A stretch of 64,000 nucleotides of DNA from Alphaproteobacteria bacterium (GCA_025359785.1 JANYET010000026.1:1-64000); one strand, 5' to 3'; shown: positions 43,343-51,740, numbered from the stretch's first letter. The notes: generated by a model not told the origin, from the sequence alone. Numbers and translations are program-made.

Positions 43343-43434
43343 ATTAATATTGCGAAGCTTCTGGAGACCCTGGATTCGGGCACGGTCCCGCAGGGCGAGC
43401 CCCCGGATACCGGCCAGGAAAAAAAGCGACAGCC

Positions 43435-43959
43435 CTACCCGATCAAATTTCGGATATCCGCCCACCGATAGGCCACCTCGTACAGCAACCGCCCGCCGGG
43501 TCCCGGTTCCTGGCGCGCGGCCTCGGGCTCGCCCCCCAGGTGTTCGTAGAAGCCGCGTGCGCGGAGGTTGTCGCGCAGCACCGAGATCATCAGCGACGTC
43601 GCGCCCTGGGTCGCCAGCGCTCGCGCCAGCGACGTCATCAGCTGCTTTCCGAGCCCGGCGCCCTGAGCTTGGCGCAGGACGTAGAGAGTGGAAATCTCCG
43701 CCTCGCCGGGGACCCTGCGCCGCGAGGCCGCCCCTTGCGCATAGGCGACCAGACCGAAGCGGTCGGCGCCTACCAGGGTCACGCTGTCGCCGGGATCGGT
43801 CAGGCCGCGCCGGAACCGCCGCGCGAACCCAGGCTCGCTCATCCGCGCCAGGAAGGCGTCGGCGAGCAGGCCCCGGTAGGTCTCGCGCCAGGAGACCACG
43901 TGAACGCGCGCCATCTCCTCGGCGTCCGACGGTCCGGCGGGGAAGACGACAAAGCTCAC
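43435..43959 (-). CDS. GNAT-family N-acetyltransferase
   Basis: This is a ~174-residue acetyltransferase. The family folds are visible: AEEMARVHVVSWRETYRGLL (helices 1-2), EISTLYVLRQAQGAGLGKQLM, which contains the acetyl-CoA loop Q-x-x-G-x-G, and ARGFYEHLGGEPE near the C-terminus. The substrate is unknown; this subgroup resembles those acting on small amines or protein N-termini. GTG is chosen because it starts just before the conserved PAGPSDAEEM; an ATG 51 bases upstream is an alternative. It is divergent from mutS, with a LexA box between. Confidence 0.82.
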   Translation of the reverse strand: MSFVVFPAGPSDAEEMARVHVVSWRETYRGLLADAFLARMSEPGFARRFRRGLTDPGDSVTLVGADRFGLVAYAQGAASRRRVPGEAEISTLYVLRQAQGAGLGKQLMTSLARALATQGATSLMISVLRDNLRARGFYEHLGGEPEAARQEPGPGGRLLYEVAYRWADIRNLIG

Positions 43960-44021
43960 GATCAGGAACGCCCCCAGCAAGCGGATTGGGAGATCAGGAC
44001 ATCCATCCACAGCTTGGGCTT

Positions 44022-44036
44022 GTTCGTTGCGCGTTC
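44022..44036. promoter_or_regulatory. LexA (SOS) box between GNAT gene and mutS
   Basis: GTTCGTTGCGCGTTC is a perfect GTTC-N7-GTTC, 46 bases upstream of the mutS ATG and 63 bases upstream of the chosen GNAT start. It could control either or both of the divergent genes. Confidence 0.6.
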
Positions 44037-44081
44037 AAGGGGCTGACGGGACTCGCGGGGGCAGATAGCGTCGCGCGGCTC

Positions 44082-46772
44082 ATGAACGCCCCGGCTCAAA
44101 CCCCCTTGCCCGACCCGTCCGCCGGCGCCTCGCCGGTGATGGCGCAGTTTTTCGAGGCCAAGACCCGGCAGCCGGACGCCCTGGTGTTCTTCCGGATGGG
44201 CGATTTCTACGAGCTGTTCTTCGAGGACGCCCAGAAGGCCAGCGCGGCCCTGGGCATCACGCTCACTGCCCGCGGCCAGCACGGCGGCGCCCCGATACCC
44301 ATGTGCGGCGTGCCCGTCCATGCCGCCGAGGCCTATCTCGCCAAGCTGATCCGGGCCGGCTTCAAGGTCGCGGTCTGCGAGCAGATGGAGAACCCCGCCG
44401 AGGCCCGCAAGCGCGGCTCCAAGTCGGTGGTGCATCGCGACGTCGTGCGCGTGGTGACGCCGGGAACGCTAACCGAGGAAGGCCTGCTGGACGCGCGCGG
44501 CGCCAACCGCCTGGCGGCCATCGCCGTGCGCGGCGGTCAGGCCGCGGTGGCCAGCGTCGAGCTCTCCACCGGCGAGGTCGAATGTCTGGCGACCAGCGTC
44601 GCGGGGCTGGCCTCGGCGCTGGCGGCCTTGGGCCCCTCCGAGATCCTGGTCCCCGACCGCCTGTTCGTGGACGAGGCGATCAACACGGCGCTGAAACAGG
44701 CCGGCGGCTTCGTGCAGCCGCTGCCGCAGGCCCTGGCCGAACCGGCGGCCTCGGAGGCGCGGCTGAAGCGGCTCTATGGCGTCGAGACCCTCGATGGTTT
44801 CGGGGCGCTGTCCGGCGCCGAGATCTCCGCGCTGGGCCTGATCGCCGCGCACCTGGAGACCACCCAGGCCGGAAAGCTGCCCGCCCTGTCGGCCCCCCGC
44901 CGGGCCGGTGACGCCGACGTCATGGCCATCGATCCGGCGACGCGGACCAGCCTGGAGATCGAGAAAGCCACCTCCGGATCGCGCGAGGGCTCGTTGCTGG
45001 CCGCCATCGACCGCACGGTCACGGCGCCCGGCGCGCGCCTGCTGGCCGCCCGGCTGGCCCGGCCGCTGCTGGACCCCGCCGCGATCGACGCCCGGCTGGA
45101 TGCGGTGGCCTGGTTCTGTGAGCACCGGCCACAGCGGCAGCGGTTGCGGGAGGCGCTGAAGGGCCTGGGCGACATGGCGCGCGCGCTCAGCCGCTTGGCG
45201 CTGGGCCGGGGCGGGCCGCGCGACCTTGGCTGCCTGCGGGACGGCCTGGCCATCGGCGAGGCGGTGACCGGCCTGTTCGCCGCGACCAAGGATCCACTGG
45301 TCCAGCCGCCGGAGGAGGTGGTCTCGGCGCTCCGGGCGCTGAGGCCGGACCTGCATCGGGACCTCGCCCAGTTCCGCGCCCTGCTGACCGAAGGGCTGGG
45401 GGACGACCTGCCGGCCCAGGCCCGCGATGGCGGCTTCGTGGGCGCGGGCGTCCGGCCCGAACTCGACCAAGCGCGCGCGCTTCGCGACGACAGCCGCCGC
45501 GTGATCCTGCAGCTTGAGGCCCAACTGGTCGCCGACAGCGGCGTGGCGCTGAAGATCCGCCACAACGCCGTCCTGGGCTATTTCGTCGAGACCACCGCCA
45601 GGGCCGCCGAGCCGCTGTTCGCCGCACCGCTCAACGCCACCTTTATCCACCGGCAAACCTTGGCAAGCCAGGTGCGGTTCACGACCGTCGAGCTTGCCGA
45701 ACTGGACGCCAAGATCGCCCAGGCCGCCGAGCGGGCGCTGGCCATCGAGCTCGACACCTTCGAGGCCTGGCGCGACGCGGCCACCTCGGTCGCCGCCGAT
45801 CTGCAGGCCTGCGCCAACGCGGCGGCGCGCCTGGACGTCGCCAGCGCCATCGCCGAATGGGCCGAGGACGTCGGCGCGACCCGGCCGCTGGTTGACAGGT
45901 CCACCGCCTTCGAAGCCGAGGCCGCCCGCCATCCGGTGGTGGAAAACGCCGTCCGCCGGGCGGGCGAGGCCTTCACCCCCAACGACTGCCGCCTGGACGG
46001 CGCCGGCGCGGGCGGCCCCAGGCTATCCATCGTCACCGGTCCGAACATGGCGGGCAAGTCTACCTTCCTGCGCCAGAACGCGCTGCTGGCGGTGCTGGCC
46101 CAGGCCGGATGTTTCGTGCCGGCGAAACGCCTGCGGCTGGGCGTCGTCGACCGGCTGTTCAGCCGCGTGGGCGCCGGCGACGACCTGGCGCGCGGGCGCT
46201 CGACCTTCATGGCCGAGATGGTCGAGACCGCCGCGATCCTCACGCAGGCGACGCCGCGTTCCTTCGTGATCCTCGACGAGATAGGCCGGGGCACGGCGAC
46301 CTACGACGGCCTGGCCATCGCCTGGGCCTGCGCCGAGGCCCTGCACGAGACCAACCGTTGCCGCGCGCTGTTCGCCACGCACTATCACGAGCTGGCGGTG
46401 CTGGAGCAGCGGCTGGCCTATGTGGCGAACCTTTCGCTGAAGGCCAAGGAGTGGAACGGCGACCTGATCTTCCTGCATGAGGCGGGGCCCGGTCCCGCCG
46501 ACCGCAGCTATGGGGTCCAGGTGGCCAAGCTGGCCGGTGTGCCGGCCCCGGTCGTCGCGCGCGCCCGCGACGTGCTGGAGCGGCTGGAGCGCGAGGCGGC
46601 CGGCCCGGTCAATCTCGGCGACCTGCCGCTGTTCGCCGCCGTGGCCGAGCCGGCTGCCGCGTTCGGCCCCAGTCCGGCGGAAGAGGCGCTTCGCATCATG
46701 GACCCCGACGGCATGAGCCCGCGAGAGGCGATGGACGCGCTCTATCGGCTGAAGAGCCTGCTGGCGCCCTAA
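44082..46772 (+). CDS. mutS: DNA mismatch repair protein MutS
   Basis: MutS finds mismatches and recruits MutL. The 896-residue product has the mismatch-binding block FFRMGDFYELFFEDA (residues 36-50, phenylalanine and glutamate that contact the mispair), the connector and lever domains, then Walker A GPNMAGKSTF, Walker B FVILDEIGRGTATYDG and ATHYHELA. The C-terminal SPREAMDALYRLKSL is the tetramerisation segment. The upstream in-frame codons are not MutS, so ATG (MNAPAQTPLPD) is the start. Its end overlaps the stop of the convergent outer-membrane gene. Confidence 0.96.
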   Translation: MNAPAQTPLPDPSAGASPVMAQFFEAKTRQPDALVFFRMGDFYELFFEDAQKASAALGITLTARGQHGGAPIPMCGVPVHAAEAYLAKLIRAGFKVAVCEQMENPAEARKRGSKSVVHRDVVRVVTPGTLTEEGLLDARGANRLAAIAVRGGQAAVASVELSTGEVECLATSVAGLASALAALGPSEILVPDRLFVDEAINTALKQAGGFVQPLPQALAEPAASEARLKRLYGVETLDGFGALSGAEISALGLIAAHLETTQAGKLPALSAPRRAGDADVMAIDPATRTSLEIEKATSGSREGSLLAAIDRTVTAPGARLLAARLARPLLDPAAIDARLDAVAWFCEHRPQRQRLREALKGLGDMARALSRLALGRGGPRDLGCLRDGLAIGEAVTGLFAATKDPLVQPPEEVVSALRALRPDLHRDLAQFRALLTEGLGDDLPAQARDGGFVGAGVRPELDQARALRDDSRRVILQLEAQLVADSGVALKIRHNAVLGYFVETTARAAEPLFAAPLNATFIHRQTLASQVRFTTVELAELDAKIAQAAERALAIELDTFEAWRDAATSVAADLQACANAAARLDVASAIAEWAEDVGATRPLVDRSTAFEAEAARHPVVENAVRRAGEAFTPNDCRLDGAGAGGPRLSIVTGPNMAGKSTFLRQNALLAVLAQAGCFVPAKRLRLGVVDRLFSRVGAGDDLARGRSTFMAEMVETAAILTQATPRSFVILDEIGRGTATYDGLAIAWACAEALHETNRCRALFATHYHELAVLEQRLAYVANLSLKAKEWNGDLIFLHEAGPGPADRSYGVQVAKLAGVPAPVVARARDVLERLEREAAGPVNLGDLPLFAAVAEPAAAFGPSPAEEALRIMDPDGMSPREAMDALYRLKSLLAP

Positions 46773-47464
46773 AAGAAATAGGCGAGGCTCAGGACAACCG
46801 CCGCGTGGTCCTGCGGCTCGCCGTTGGCCTGGATGACCCGTGGCGTGGTGGCGCTCCAGGCGAGACTGACTTCGGTGTGGGAAAACCGACGCGCGACGCC
46901 GACGCTCACATCGTAGCGCTCCTTGTGGCTGCCGGGCCGGGCCGGCGCGTCCAGCGGCGTCAGGGCGCCCAGGTGGCCGAATACCCGCCAGGCGTCGTCG
47001 TCGCTGCGCATCACGCCGTCGAGGTCGGCGTAGAGGGTCTGGACGCCGGTATGGAAGTAGTTCGGCGAATAGTGGAGGTGGGCGCTGAGGTGTCGGCTCA
47101 GCAGGCCGACATAGACCTCCTGATACTCGACCCGATGGCGCGGCGCCCGGTAGCCGATGACATTGGCGTCGGTGACGCCGACGTCCAGGCTCTGCGCGCC
47201 GAGGCGAGCGACATAGCCCAGGTAGTCGACCACCCCGATCTGGCCGTAGTGCTCTATCGGCAAGCTCAGGCTCGCGCCCGCATAGGCCCCGCTCGGATGG
47301 TCGTAGGAGAGATTGAGCCCGGCTGTCGGACGTCGGCCGCTGAGCGAATGGCCGCGGTAGAGGTTGTCCGTCTGAAGAACCGCGCTAGCGCCGACCTGCG
47401 CCCGCGCCGGAACGGCCGCCAGCAGGGCTGCCGCCAGCGGCAGCCAGAGCCAGGGCCCTAGCCA
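46769..47464 (-). CDS. TorF-type putative outer-membrane porin (5' end uncertain)
   Basis: The ~231 residues form a signal peptide-like start (hydrophobic PWLWLPLAAALLAAVPARA) and a mature barrel beginning QVGASAVLQTDNLYRGHSLS and ending VVLSLAYFF, the pattern of the TIGR02001/TorF-type putative porins. There is no ATG, GTG or TTG in this frame between the protease region and the first barrel strands. The nearest ATG (47465-47463) is one base out of frame, so either a one-base insertion lies near GCTAGGG or a rare start is used. The first ~80 bases overlap the protease gene, so the two are coupled. Confidence 0.6.
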   Translation of the reverse strand, partial: WLGPWLWLPLAAALLAAVPARAQVGASAVLQTDNLYRGHSLSGRRPTAGLNLSYDHPSGAYAGASLSLPIEHYGQIGVVDYLGYVARLGAQSLDVGVTDANVIGYRAPRHRVEYQEVYVGLLSRHLSAHLHYSPNYFHTGVQTLYADLDGVMRSDDDAWRVFGHLGALTPLDAPARPGSHKERYDVSVGVARRFSHTEVSLAWSATTPRVIQANGEPQDHAAVVLSLAYFF

Positions 47465-48749
47465 TGGATTCGGGCGGGTGCGCGCAGGCGCATTCGCGGG
47501 ACCCCGCCGCCTGGATGAGGCTGGCGCAGGCGTCGATGACGCCGCCGCCGTGGTGGGCCGCCACCAGGGCCGCCGCGCCGCGCGCGGAGGATTTTTCTTC
47601 ACGCAGCAGGGCGAACAGGCCGCTGACGTGGGCCGCGGCATAGGAGCTTCCGTTGACCAGGAACCAGCGCCCCTGGGGCTGGGTGGTCGGGACGTTGCGG
47701 CCCGGCGCGACATAGGTGCTCCCTGGTTTCGGCCCGGCCGGATCGTCACTGACCGCGATGACGCCGGCGTGCGACGCCGGAAAGCCACCGTCGGGCAGGG
47801 CGCCGTCGAAGGCGCCCACGACGGTAAGCCCGCGCGCTAACGCTGCGTCAAGTAGCCGGCCGAGCAGCGGGTCCGGCGGGCCGCTCAGGCTGAGGTTGAT
47901 CACCTGGGCGTCGTGGGTGATGGCGAACTCCAGCGCCTTGGCCAGGCTGAGGCTGTCGCAGACGGTGTCGGCCGCGCCGTTCGGCCCGGTGGCCTGCTGC
48001 CAGCAGGCGCGCAAGGCCATCAGCCGGGCATGGGGCGCGATCCCGGCTATGCCCTGCCCGTTGTCCGCCAGGGCGGCGATGACGCCGGCCACGCCGGTGC
48101 CGTGCTGTTCGGGCGCCTCGCCCCCGCCAGTGACGAAGTTGCGGCTGAGCGCCACCTGCCCGGCCAGGTCGGGATGCCGGGTGTCGACCGTGCTGTCGAT
48201 CACCGCCACGCGCACGCCGCGGCCGGTGGCGAGTTGGTGCAGGTCGGCCAGGCGCCAGGCCTTGGCCGCGGGCTGGGCGCGGAACAGCGGATCGTTGGGC
48301 TCGGCCGTCCCGGCGCCGGACCGGCTCGCCGACCCGCCCGCCGACCCGCCCGCCGGTCCACTCCGGGCCTGGGCGCGGTACAGATTGATCGGCTCGACGG
48401 AGTCCACGCGCTTGTCCTGCGCGAGGCTCGCCATCTCGTCGGCCGGCGAGCGGCCGGCCGGCACGGTCATGACGAAACACTCGACGCCGACCACCGGCAT
48501 CGGCCAGTCGTCGGTCAGCGTCAGCCCATGCTCGCGGGCCAGTTGCTCGGCGATACGCAGGCGCCCGCTGTGGCCGAGGCCATCGCCATAGTCGCCACTG
48601 TACCCGGCGCCGGCGCGGAAGTGCTCCGGCGGCAGGCGCAGCAGCACCATGATCTGGCGGCCGGGCTCCGGCGGCGCGGCGGCGGCGTGCGCGGCCACGG
48701 CCAGCCAGACGGCCAGACCCAGAAGAAGGCCGCGGCCCGGCCGCCGCAT
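47385..48749 (-). CDS. Secreted subtilisin-like (S8) serine protease in ECF sigma operon
   Basis: This is a 454-residue exported protease. Signal peptide residues 1-25 (GLLLGLAVWLAVAAHAAAA); prodomain-like region to about residue 130, ending RVDSVEPINLYRA; a short Ser/Gly linker; then the catalytic domain with D in VAVIDSTVD, H in EQHGTGVAGVI, oxyanion N in VINLSLSG and S in NGSSYAAAHVSG. The triad is complete. Its ATG overlaps the stop of the anti-sigma gene (ATGA). Placed behind the sigma/anti-sigma pair, it is a candidate to cut the anti-sigma factor or other envelope proteins; this is inference. Confidence 0.85.
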   Translation of the reverse strand: MRRPGRGLLLGLAVWLAVAAHAAAAPPEPGRQIMVLLRLPPEHFRAGAGYSGDYGDGLGHSGRLRIAEQLAREHGLTLTDDWPMPVVGVECFVMTVPAGRSPADEMASLAQDKRVDSVEPINLYRAQARSGPAGGSAGGSASRSGAGTAEPNDPLFRAQPAAKAWRLADLHQLATGRGVRVAVIDSTVDTRHPDLAGQVALSRNFVTGGGEAPEQHGTGVAGVIAALADNGQGIAGIAPHARLMALRACWQQATGPNGAADTVCDSLSLAKALEFAITHDAQVINLSLSGPPDPLLGRLLDAALARGLTVVGAFDGALPDGGFPASHAGVIAVSDDPAGPKPGSTYVAPGRNVPTTQPQGRWFLVNGSSYAAAHVSGLFALLREEKSSARGAAALVAAHHGGGVIDACASLIQAAGSRECACAHPPESMARALALAAAGGSPAGGRSGAGAGRR

Positions 48750-49456
48750 CAGGGCCGGCCGCCCGCGTCGATCGGTTCGGCCAGCACCACCTCGCGGCGC
48801 GCGCGCAGGCGGGTCAGCACCGCGGCGCGCTCGGCCGGCGCCACGCGCAGCACATAGGCGTCGGCCGCGGTCGGACCGTCCACCAGCCGCGCATGGCTGG
48901 CGTTGAGGATCGCCCGCAGCCCCTGTTCCGGCGTGTCCGGCCGGAAGATGACGATCAGGTTGCCCGGCGTCGGCGCGGGCGTCGCGCCCAAGGCCTGGTA
49001 GGCGGGGGCTTGGTAGGCGGGGCCCCGGTCAGCGGCCGGCGGCGTCTGGGCGGGTTGCAGGGGCCGCAGCAGCAGTACGCCGGTCAGTCCCAGCAGCAGG
49101 ACGAACTGCAGGGCCGCTGTCCAGCCCAGGGTCTGCGCGCCGGGCCGCCAACCGCCGAGCGAGGCCAGCAACCCGCGAGGCGCCGTGGGCCGTCGCGCGG
49201 GCCGGGCCGCCGCCTGGCGCGGCAACCGGGCCTTCAGCGCCTCCCAGCCGGGCGCGGCCTCCACCGGCAGGTCGGCGACGGCGGCGGACAGCCGACGCTC
49301 CAGGGCCAGGTCGGCCTGGCACTCGGCGCAGGCGCTCAGGTGGGCTTCAACCCGGGCATGGTCGGCCGCGTCCAGCCGCCCGGTCGCGTACCAGGGCAAC
49401 AGCAGCTGCGCCTCGCGGTGTTCGTCGGCGTGCAGGGGAATGATCTGTCCGGTCAT
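48749..49456 (-). CDS. Zinc-finger anti-sigma factor with periplasmic I9-like domain
   Basis: This is a 235-residue protein. The N-terminal zinc-binding anti-sigma motif is H-x3-C-x2-C in EAHLSACAECQ (about residues 38-48), facing the cytoplasm. One membrane helix (LQFVLLLGLTGVLLLRPL, about 115-132) follows. The periplasmic C-terminal domain (GNLIVIFRPDTPEQGLRAIL to RREVVLAEPID) resembles the prodomain of the neighbouring protease, including the ending V-x-x-V/L-x-E-P-I. It should hold the ECF sigma factor inactive until a signal. It lies between the sigma and protease genes with very short spacing. Confidence 0.82.
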   Translation of the reverse strand: MTGQIIPLHADEHREAQLLLPWYATGRLDAADHARVEAHLSACAECQADLALERRLSAAVADLPVEAAPGWEALKARLPRQAAARPARRPTAPRGLLASLGGWRPGAQTLGWTAALQFVLLLGLTGVLLLRPLQPAQTPPAADRGPAYQAPAYQALGATPAPTPGNLIVIFRPDTPEQGLRAILNASHARLVDGPTAADAYVLRVAPAERAAVLTRLRARREVVLAEPIDAGGRP

Positions 49457-49463
49457 CGGGGCC

Positions 49464-50081
49464 TCACAACCAGTCCGCCAGGCCGCCGGCGAGCTTGGTC
49501 TTCAGGTGCTTGCGGGCGTGGAACATGCGGGTTTTCACCGTGTCCACCGGGCAGGCCATGATCTCGGCGATCTCGCGATAGCCGACCTCATGGAAATAGC
49601 AGAGGTCGACCACCGCGCGGTGGTCGGGCGAAAGCTCGCCGATGGCGCTCATCAGCGCGCTCTGCGTCTGGCGGCGGCCGAGCGCCAACTCCGGGCCGGG
49701 CTCGCCGCTGGCGCGCGCCTCGGCCTGCTTGTCCTCGATGGGTTCGTCCTGGCCGCGCAGAGTCTTCAGCGCCTTTCGGTAGGCGATGGCGAAAATCCAT
49801 GTCGAAGGCTTGCTGGTCCCGGCGTAGCTGTCCGGTTGGGACCAGATGGCGAGCATGGTGTCGTTCAAGGCCTCCTCCACCAGATGTGGCCGGCGGATCA
49901 CGCTGACCAGGAAGCGGCTGAGCCGGGGGTGATAGAGCCGGTAGAGCTCCTCGAAGGCGCGGCGTTCGCCCTTGGCCACGCGGTCCAGCAGGCGCGCTTC
50001 TTCACGCGGGTCCGATCGTGCGACCGTCCGCGTTCCGCCCTCCGCCGCGCCCTGCCTGCCCAACATCGGGCGATCCCCCAT
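49464..50081 (-). CDS. ECF-type RNA polymerase sigma factor
   Basis: This is a 205-residue sigma factor with region 2 (FEELYRLYHPRLSRFLVS, then TWIFAIAYRKALKTL, which melts and reads the -10) and region 4 (LSPDHRAVVDLCYFHEVGYR, with helix-turn-helix IAEIMACPVDTVKTRMFHAR that reads the -35). It is followed 7 bases later by its anti-sigma gene. Its own promoter and that of the divergent PEPxxWA gene carry the same TTGAACCTTT-N14-CACTAAC signature, so it very likely activates both. An ATG 15 bases downstream, preceded by GGGGGA, is an alternative start. Confidence 0.88.
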   Translation of the reverse strand: MGDRPMLGRQGAAEGGTRTVARSDPREEARLLDRVAKGERRAFEELYRLYHPRLSRFLVSVIRRPHLVEEALNDTMLAIWSQPDSYAGTSKPSTWIFAIAYRKALKTLRGQDEPIEDKQAEARASGEPGPELALGRRQTQSALMSAIGELSPDHRAVVDLCYFHEVGYREIAEIMACPVDTVKTRMFHARKHLKTKLAGGLADWL

Positions 50082-50123
50082 TTTCCCAGATCACGGGTTT
50101 TCCCAGATCATGGATTTTCCGAG
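50081..50123. repeat. 17-base direct repeats in the sigma-factor leader
   Basis: TTTTCCCAGATCACGGG, TTTTCCCAGATCATGGA and the start of a third copy (TTTTCCGAG) follow each other with 17-base spacing directly upstream of and overlapping the ECF sigma start codon. They place repeated ribosome-site-like GGGAAAA words on the gene strand. Confidence 0.65.
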
Positions 50124-50153
50124 TTAGTGGCGCGTTCGCGGCGAAAGGTTCAA
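50123..50153 (-). promoter_or_regulatory. ECF-type promoter of the sigma factor operon
   Basis: On the minus strand, TTGAACCTTT, 14 bases, then CACTAAC, about 45 bases before the sigma-factor ATG. Both boxes and the spacing are exactly those of the divergent promoter on the plus strand, which argues for recognition by the same sigma factor, hence autoregulation. Confidence 0.7.
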
Positions 50154-50198
50154 TGGCCCGCGCAGATTTTTGCCGGCCGCGCCGGGACAGCCAGGTCT

Positions 50199-50229
50199 TT
50201 GAACCTTTTCGCGCCTGGCCGGCACTAAC
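50199..50229 (+). promoter_or_regulatory. ECF-type promoter of the PEPxxWA gene
   Basis: TTGAACCTTT, 14 bases, then CACTAAC, about 67 bases before the PEPxxWA-protein ATG. It is identical in both boxes and spacing to the promoter of the sigma operon, and the GGTTCAA/TTGAACC arms of the two form a near-perfect inverted repeat. Confidence 0.7.
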
Positions 50230-50295
50230 CGCTCGACGCCACCCGAGAGCCCTTGGGAGCCGTCTTTGGAACGACACGCTTCAGGAGCCCGCCAC

Positions 50296-50925
50296 ATGCG
50301 TAACCTTTTCTTCCTCACCGCCGCCGTTCTGGCGCTGGGGGCGGGCGCCGCGCGCGCCACGACCTTCACCGGCTCGGCGATCGACCCGGTCGGTGATTTC
50401 CTGACCGGCGCGGTGCATGACGCCGACCTCGACCTGACCGGCATGACCGTCACCTATGACGACGTGGCGCAGACCTTCCTGGTCAGCGCCACCCTGGCCG
50501 GCCCGATCAACACCGGCAATCCCGGCAACTATGTGCTGGGGGTCAACACCGGCAGCGGCGCCATCCACCCGTTCACCGGCGTGGGCCAACCCGACGTGCG
50601 GTTCAACCAGGCCTTCGTGCTGCAGAAGACCGGCGCGGTGAACAACGCCGCGGTCATCGCCACACTGTCGGGCAGCGGGTTCAGCCTGCTGATTCAACTG
50701 GCGACCCTGCCGGCCACCGTCGCCGGGTTCCAGCCGGGCGACTACGGATTCAACATCTGGTCGCGCGGACCGGGCAACCAGCTTGTCGATTTCGCGCCGG
50801 AGAACCGGATGCTGGCCGCGGTGCCGGAGCCGGCGACCTGGGCGATGATGATCATGGGCTTCGGCCTGGCCGGCGGCGCGCTGCGCCGGCGTCGGATGCA
50901 GGGACGCCTCGGCGTTCCAGCTTAA
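50296..50925 (+). CDS. PEPxxWA-CTERM sorting domain surface protein
   Basis: This is a 209-residue exported protein with signal peptide MRNLFFLTAAVLALGAGAARA, then a beta-rich mature domain (TTFTGSAIDPVGDFLTGAVH onward) and, at the C-terminus, the sorting tail: VPEPATWAMMI, a hydrophobic helix (MGFGLAGGAL) and RRRR. Such tails direct processing by an exosortase in bacteria that make extracellular polymers. AGGAG lies 9 bases before the ATG. It is divergent from the ECF sigma gene and shares its promoter type, so it is likely a main target of the sigma factor. Its role is unknown. Confidence 0.9.
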   Translation: MRNLFFLTAAVLALGAGAARATTFTGSAIDPVGDFLTGAVHDADLDLTGMTVTYDDVAQTFLVSATLAGPINTGNPGNYVLGVNTGSGAIHPFTGVGQPDVRFNQAFVLQKTGAVNNAAVIATLSGSGFSLLIQLATLPATVAGFQPGDYGFNIWSRGPGNQLVDFAPENRMLAAVPEPATWAMMIMGFGLAGGALRRRRMQGRLGVPA

Positions 50926-51101
50926 GGAAGGCAGGCCTCGGCATCGGGACCGGCGTCAACGCCCCCAGCGCCGCCCCATCGCCGGGGCCTGTCGATCATT
51001 GGCCGATGGCGCGCCAAGGCATGGCTTGACAAGCCATTCGCCGAGGACTCGCATTCGACGATGAGTACCCTGGCCCAGAGGCGCCGTGAGCCACCGTCTC
51101 C

Positions 51102-51713
51102 GTGAGCGCGATCAAGGCCCTGATGGTCGATGTCGACGGCGTGCTGGTCGTTCCCCGGCTCGGCGGCTGGGCGGCGGACCTGGAAGGCGATCTCGGCGTC
51201 TCGAAGGCCGATCTCGACGACCACTTCTTCGCGGTTCACTGGGTGGAGGTGGTGCTGGGCAAGGCCGGCCTGCACGAGCGGCTTGGCCCGGTCCTGGCCC
51301 GCATCGCACCGGGCGTCACCTCGCAGCAGCTCGCCGCCTATTGGTTCGCCAAGGACGCCGGACTGGACCACCAGCTGCTCGATGACCTGGCGCGGGTTCG
51401 GGCGCTGGGCGTCGCGCTTCATCTGGCGACAGTGCAGGAGCACCTGCGCGCCGATTTTCTCTGGACCCGCTTGGGCCTCAGCCGCCGGTTCGACGCCATG
51501 CACTACGCCGCCGCGCTGGGGTGCAGAAAGCCGGACGCGGCCTTCTTCGCCACGATCGAGGCCCGCACGGGTTTCGCTCCCGCGGAGCTCCTGCTGATCG
51601 ACGACCAGGCCCCGAACGTCGCAGGCGCGCTCGCCGCCGGCTGGAGCGCCGTGCTCTGGACCGGCGAGGCCCGCCTCGCCGATCTGCTGCGCGACAAGCT
51701 AGGGGCGGTTTAG
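51102..51713 (+). CDS. HAD-superfamily hydrolase
   Basis: This is a 203-residue haloacid-dehalogenase-type phosphatase. Motif I is DVDGVLV (residues 10-16, nucleophile D10 and acid D12), motif III the lysine in CRKPDAAFF, and motif IV the acidic pair in LLLIDDQAPNV. The cap is the small helical insert after motif I. The substrate is a small phosphate ester, not identifiable. The start is GTG. It lies between the PEPxxWA gene and glnD on the same strand. Confidence 0.88.
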   Translation: MSAIKALMVDVDGVLVVPRLGGWAADLEGDLGVSKADLDDHFFAVHWVEVVLGKAGLHERLGPVLARIAPGVTSQQLAAYWFAKDAGLDHQLLDDLARVRALGVALHLATVQEHLRADFLWTRLGLSRRFDAMHYAAALGCRKPDAAFFATIEARTGFAPAELLLIDDQAPNVAGALAAGWSAVLWTGEARLADLLRDKLGAV

Positions 51714-51740
51714 GCCAAAGCATCCTATATCCCGCAGGCC

